63,428 nt of DNA from Devosia sp. (GTDB taxonomy: Bacteria; Pseudomonadota; Alphaproteobacteria; Rhizobiales; Devosiaceae): assembly GCF_028290435.1 (NCBI RefSeq), contig NZ_JAQGJV010000026.1, positions 1-63,428 of the forward strand, written 5' to 3'. The position numbers and the translations under genes are program-made. Positions 62,628 through 63,428 of this stretch are shown here, one piece after another (the stretch's first letter is position 1; the number at the start of each line of letters is the position of its first letter). The notes beneath the pieces are model-generated. The model made no database searches. It was not told the DNA's origin and saw only the letters and a program-made list of their open reading frames with translations.

Positions 62628-63428
62628 ATGGCCTTTCTGCTCCGGCGCGTGGTGTTTTATCTGGCGGCGTTCATCGCCGCCGCGACGATCAATTTCTTCC
62701 TGCCACGCCTGATGCCCGGCGATCCGATCCAGATCATGTTTTCCGGCGCTGGCTCAAACCTGTCGATGGAAAACCTCAACGCCCTCAAGCTGACCTTCGG
62801 CTTCATCGACGCTCCGATTGGCCAGCAATATGTCCACTATTTGCAAAGCGTGTTCACCGGCGACCTGGGCCGTTCGATCAAGTATTTCCCGCTACCGGTC
62901 ACTGAGCTGCTGGCACGTGCACTGGTGTGGACGCTGGGCCTGGTCGGCAGTGCCACCATCGTCAGTTTCGTGCTCGGTACCCTGCTCGGGGTGATGGCCG
63001 CGTGGCGCCGCGGGACGCTGTTTGACTCGGTGGTGTCGCTGCTGTCGATCTTTTCCAGTTCCGTGCCCGCCGTGGTCATATCGCTGACCATGCTGTTTGT
63101 CTTCGGCTACAGCCTGCACTGGTTTCCGAACGGCTATGCCGCGGATCCAATGCTCGATCCGGCTTTTGGCTGGGACTATATCTCCAGCGTGATCCATCAC
63201 GGCACGCTGCCCATGTTCACCATGGTCATCGTGCTCACCGGCGGGTTCGCAGTGACCATGCGCAACAACATGATCAACCTGCTCGGCGACGACTACTTGG
63301 TCATGGGCCGCGCCAAGGGGCTCAGCGACATCCAGGTCATGCTCTGGTACGCCGCCCTTAACGCGCTGCTGCCCACTGTGTCGGCCCTGGCTATATCCGT
63401 TGGCGCGTTATTGGGCGGCTCGCTGGTG
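62628..63428 (+). CDS. ABC importer permease 1 (DppB type), cut by the window edge
   Basis: The ATG at 62628 follows AGGAGGA at 11 bases. The 267 visible codons read MAFLLRRVVFYLAAFIAAATINFFLP-like (split over the first helix), then TGDLGRSIKYFPLPVTELL and the coupling region LLGDDYLVMGRAKGLSDIQVML, the BPD_transp_1 signature. Five helices are present. The C-terminus, a second permease and ATPase presumably lie beyond the edge. It is in the nagZ-SBP5 operon. Confidence 0.9.
   Translation, partial: MAFLLRRVVFYLAAFIAAATINFFLPRLMPGDPIQIMFSGAGSNLSMENLNALKLTFGFIDAPIGQQYVHYLQSVFTGDLGRSIKYFPLPVTELLARALVWTLGLVGSATIVSFVLGTLLGVMAAWRRGTLFDSVVSLLSIFSSSVPAVVISLTMLFVFGYSLHWFPNGYAADPMLDPAFGWDYISSVIHHGTLPMFTMVIVLTGGFAVTMRNNMINLLGDDYLVMGRAKGLSDIQVMLWYAALNALLPTVSALAISVGALLGGSLV

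Overview
The window looks like chromosomal DNA of an alphaproteobacterium of the Hyphomicrobiales, most like Devosia. This is inferred, not proven. The DNA is GC-rich and tightly packed, with many 1-8 base stop/start overlaps. Perfect CtrA boxes (TTAA-N7-TTAA) lie in intergenic regions, and alphaproteobacterial families recur (BTLCP cysteine peptidase, PAS_5, DUF2336, DUF3126, zf-CHCC, GTA-type spike proteins).

Positions 1-27300 are mostly housekeeping and regulatory: an acetyltransferase cut by the left edge, a TetA-like exporter, a flavin monooxygenase with a small zinc protein, cysE, a GFA/SRPBCC/ArsR operon, a LapG-like peptidase next to a PilZ protein, a rhomboid protease, hisI, folE, an IscU-like scaffold with yidD, thrS, arfB, a phosphohexomutase with a nucleotide-sugar epimerase, two unknown exported proteins, a CtrA-linked lytic transglycosylase and NAD kinase. 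A broken LCCL-domain gene lies at 21369-21937.

Positions 27448-42492 are a polysaccharide locus. Ten plus-strand genes encode an initiating sugar-phosphate transferase, UDP-glucose dehydrogenase, UDP-xylose synthase, GDP-mannose dehydratase, GDP-fucose synthase, a further epimerase, two glycosyltransferases, a Wzy-like polymerase/ligase and a Wzx-like flippase. The predicted activated sugars are UDP-glucuronate, UDP-xylose and GDP-fucose. Facing them are a BY-kinase of the Wzc/ExoP type and, between it and the flippase, two genes resembling the head-spike genes ghsA/ghsB of the Rhodobacter gene transfer agent. No Wza-type outer-membrane exporter is in the window.

Positions 42790-53298 follow a tRNA-Thr gene and form an apparent peptidoglycan-sugar salvage locus: a DadA-like D-amino-acid dehydrogenase, murQ and an amino-sugar kinase on the minus strand, then a complete SBP5-type ABC importer, a serine hydrolase without a signal peptide, and anmK on the plus strand. 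Together they could import and dismantle (anhydro)muropeptides without a PTS.

Positions 53295-63428 hold an acetyltransferase, an HNH-like gene split by a one-base frameshift, three consecutive MFS genes opposite a DeoR-type regulator with a direct-repeat operator, and a second operon of acetyltransferase, nagZ, SBP5 protein and permease that runs off the right edge. There is no CRISPR array, rRNA or insertion sequence. Apart from the stretch around the 49-codon gene at 25068-25217, no intergenic interval exceeds about 300 bases.
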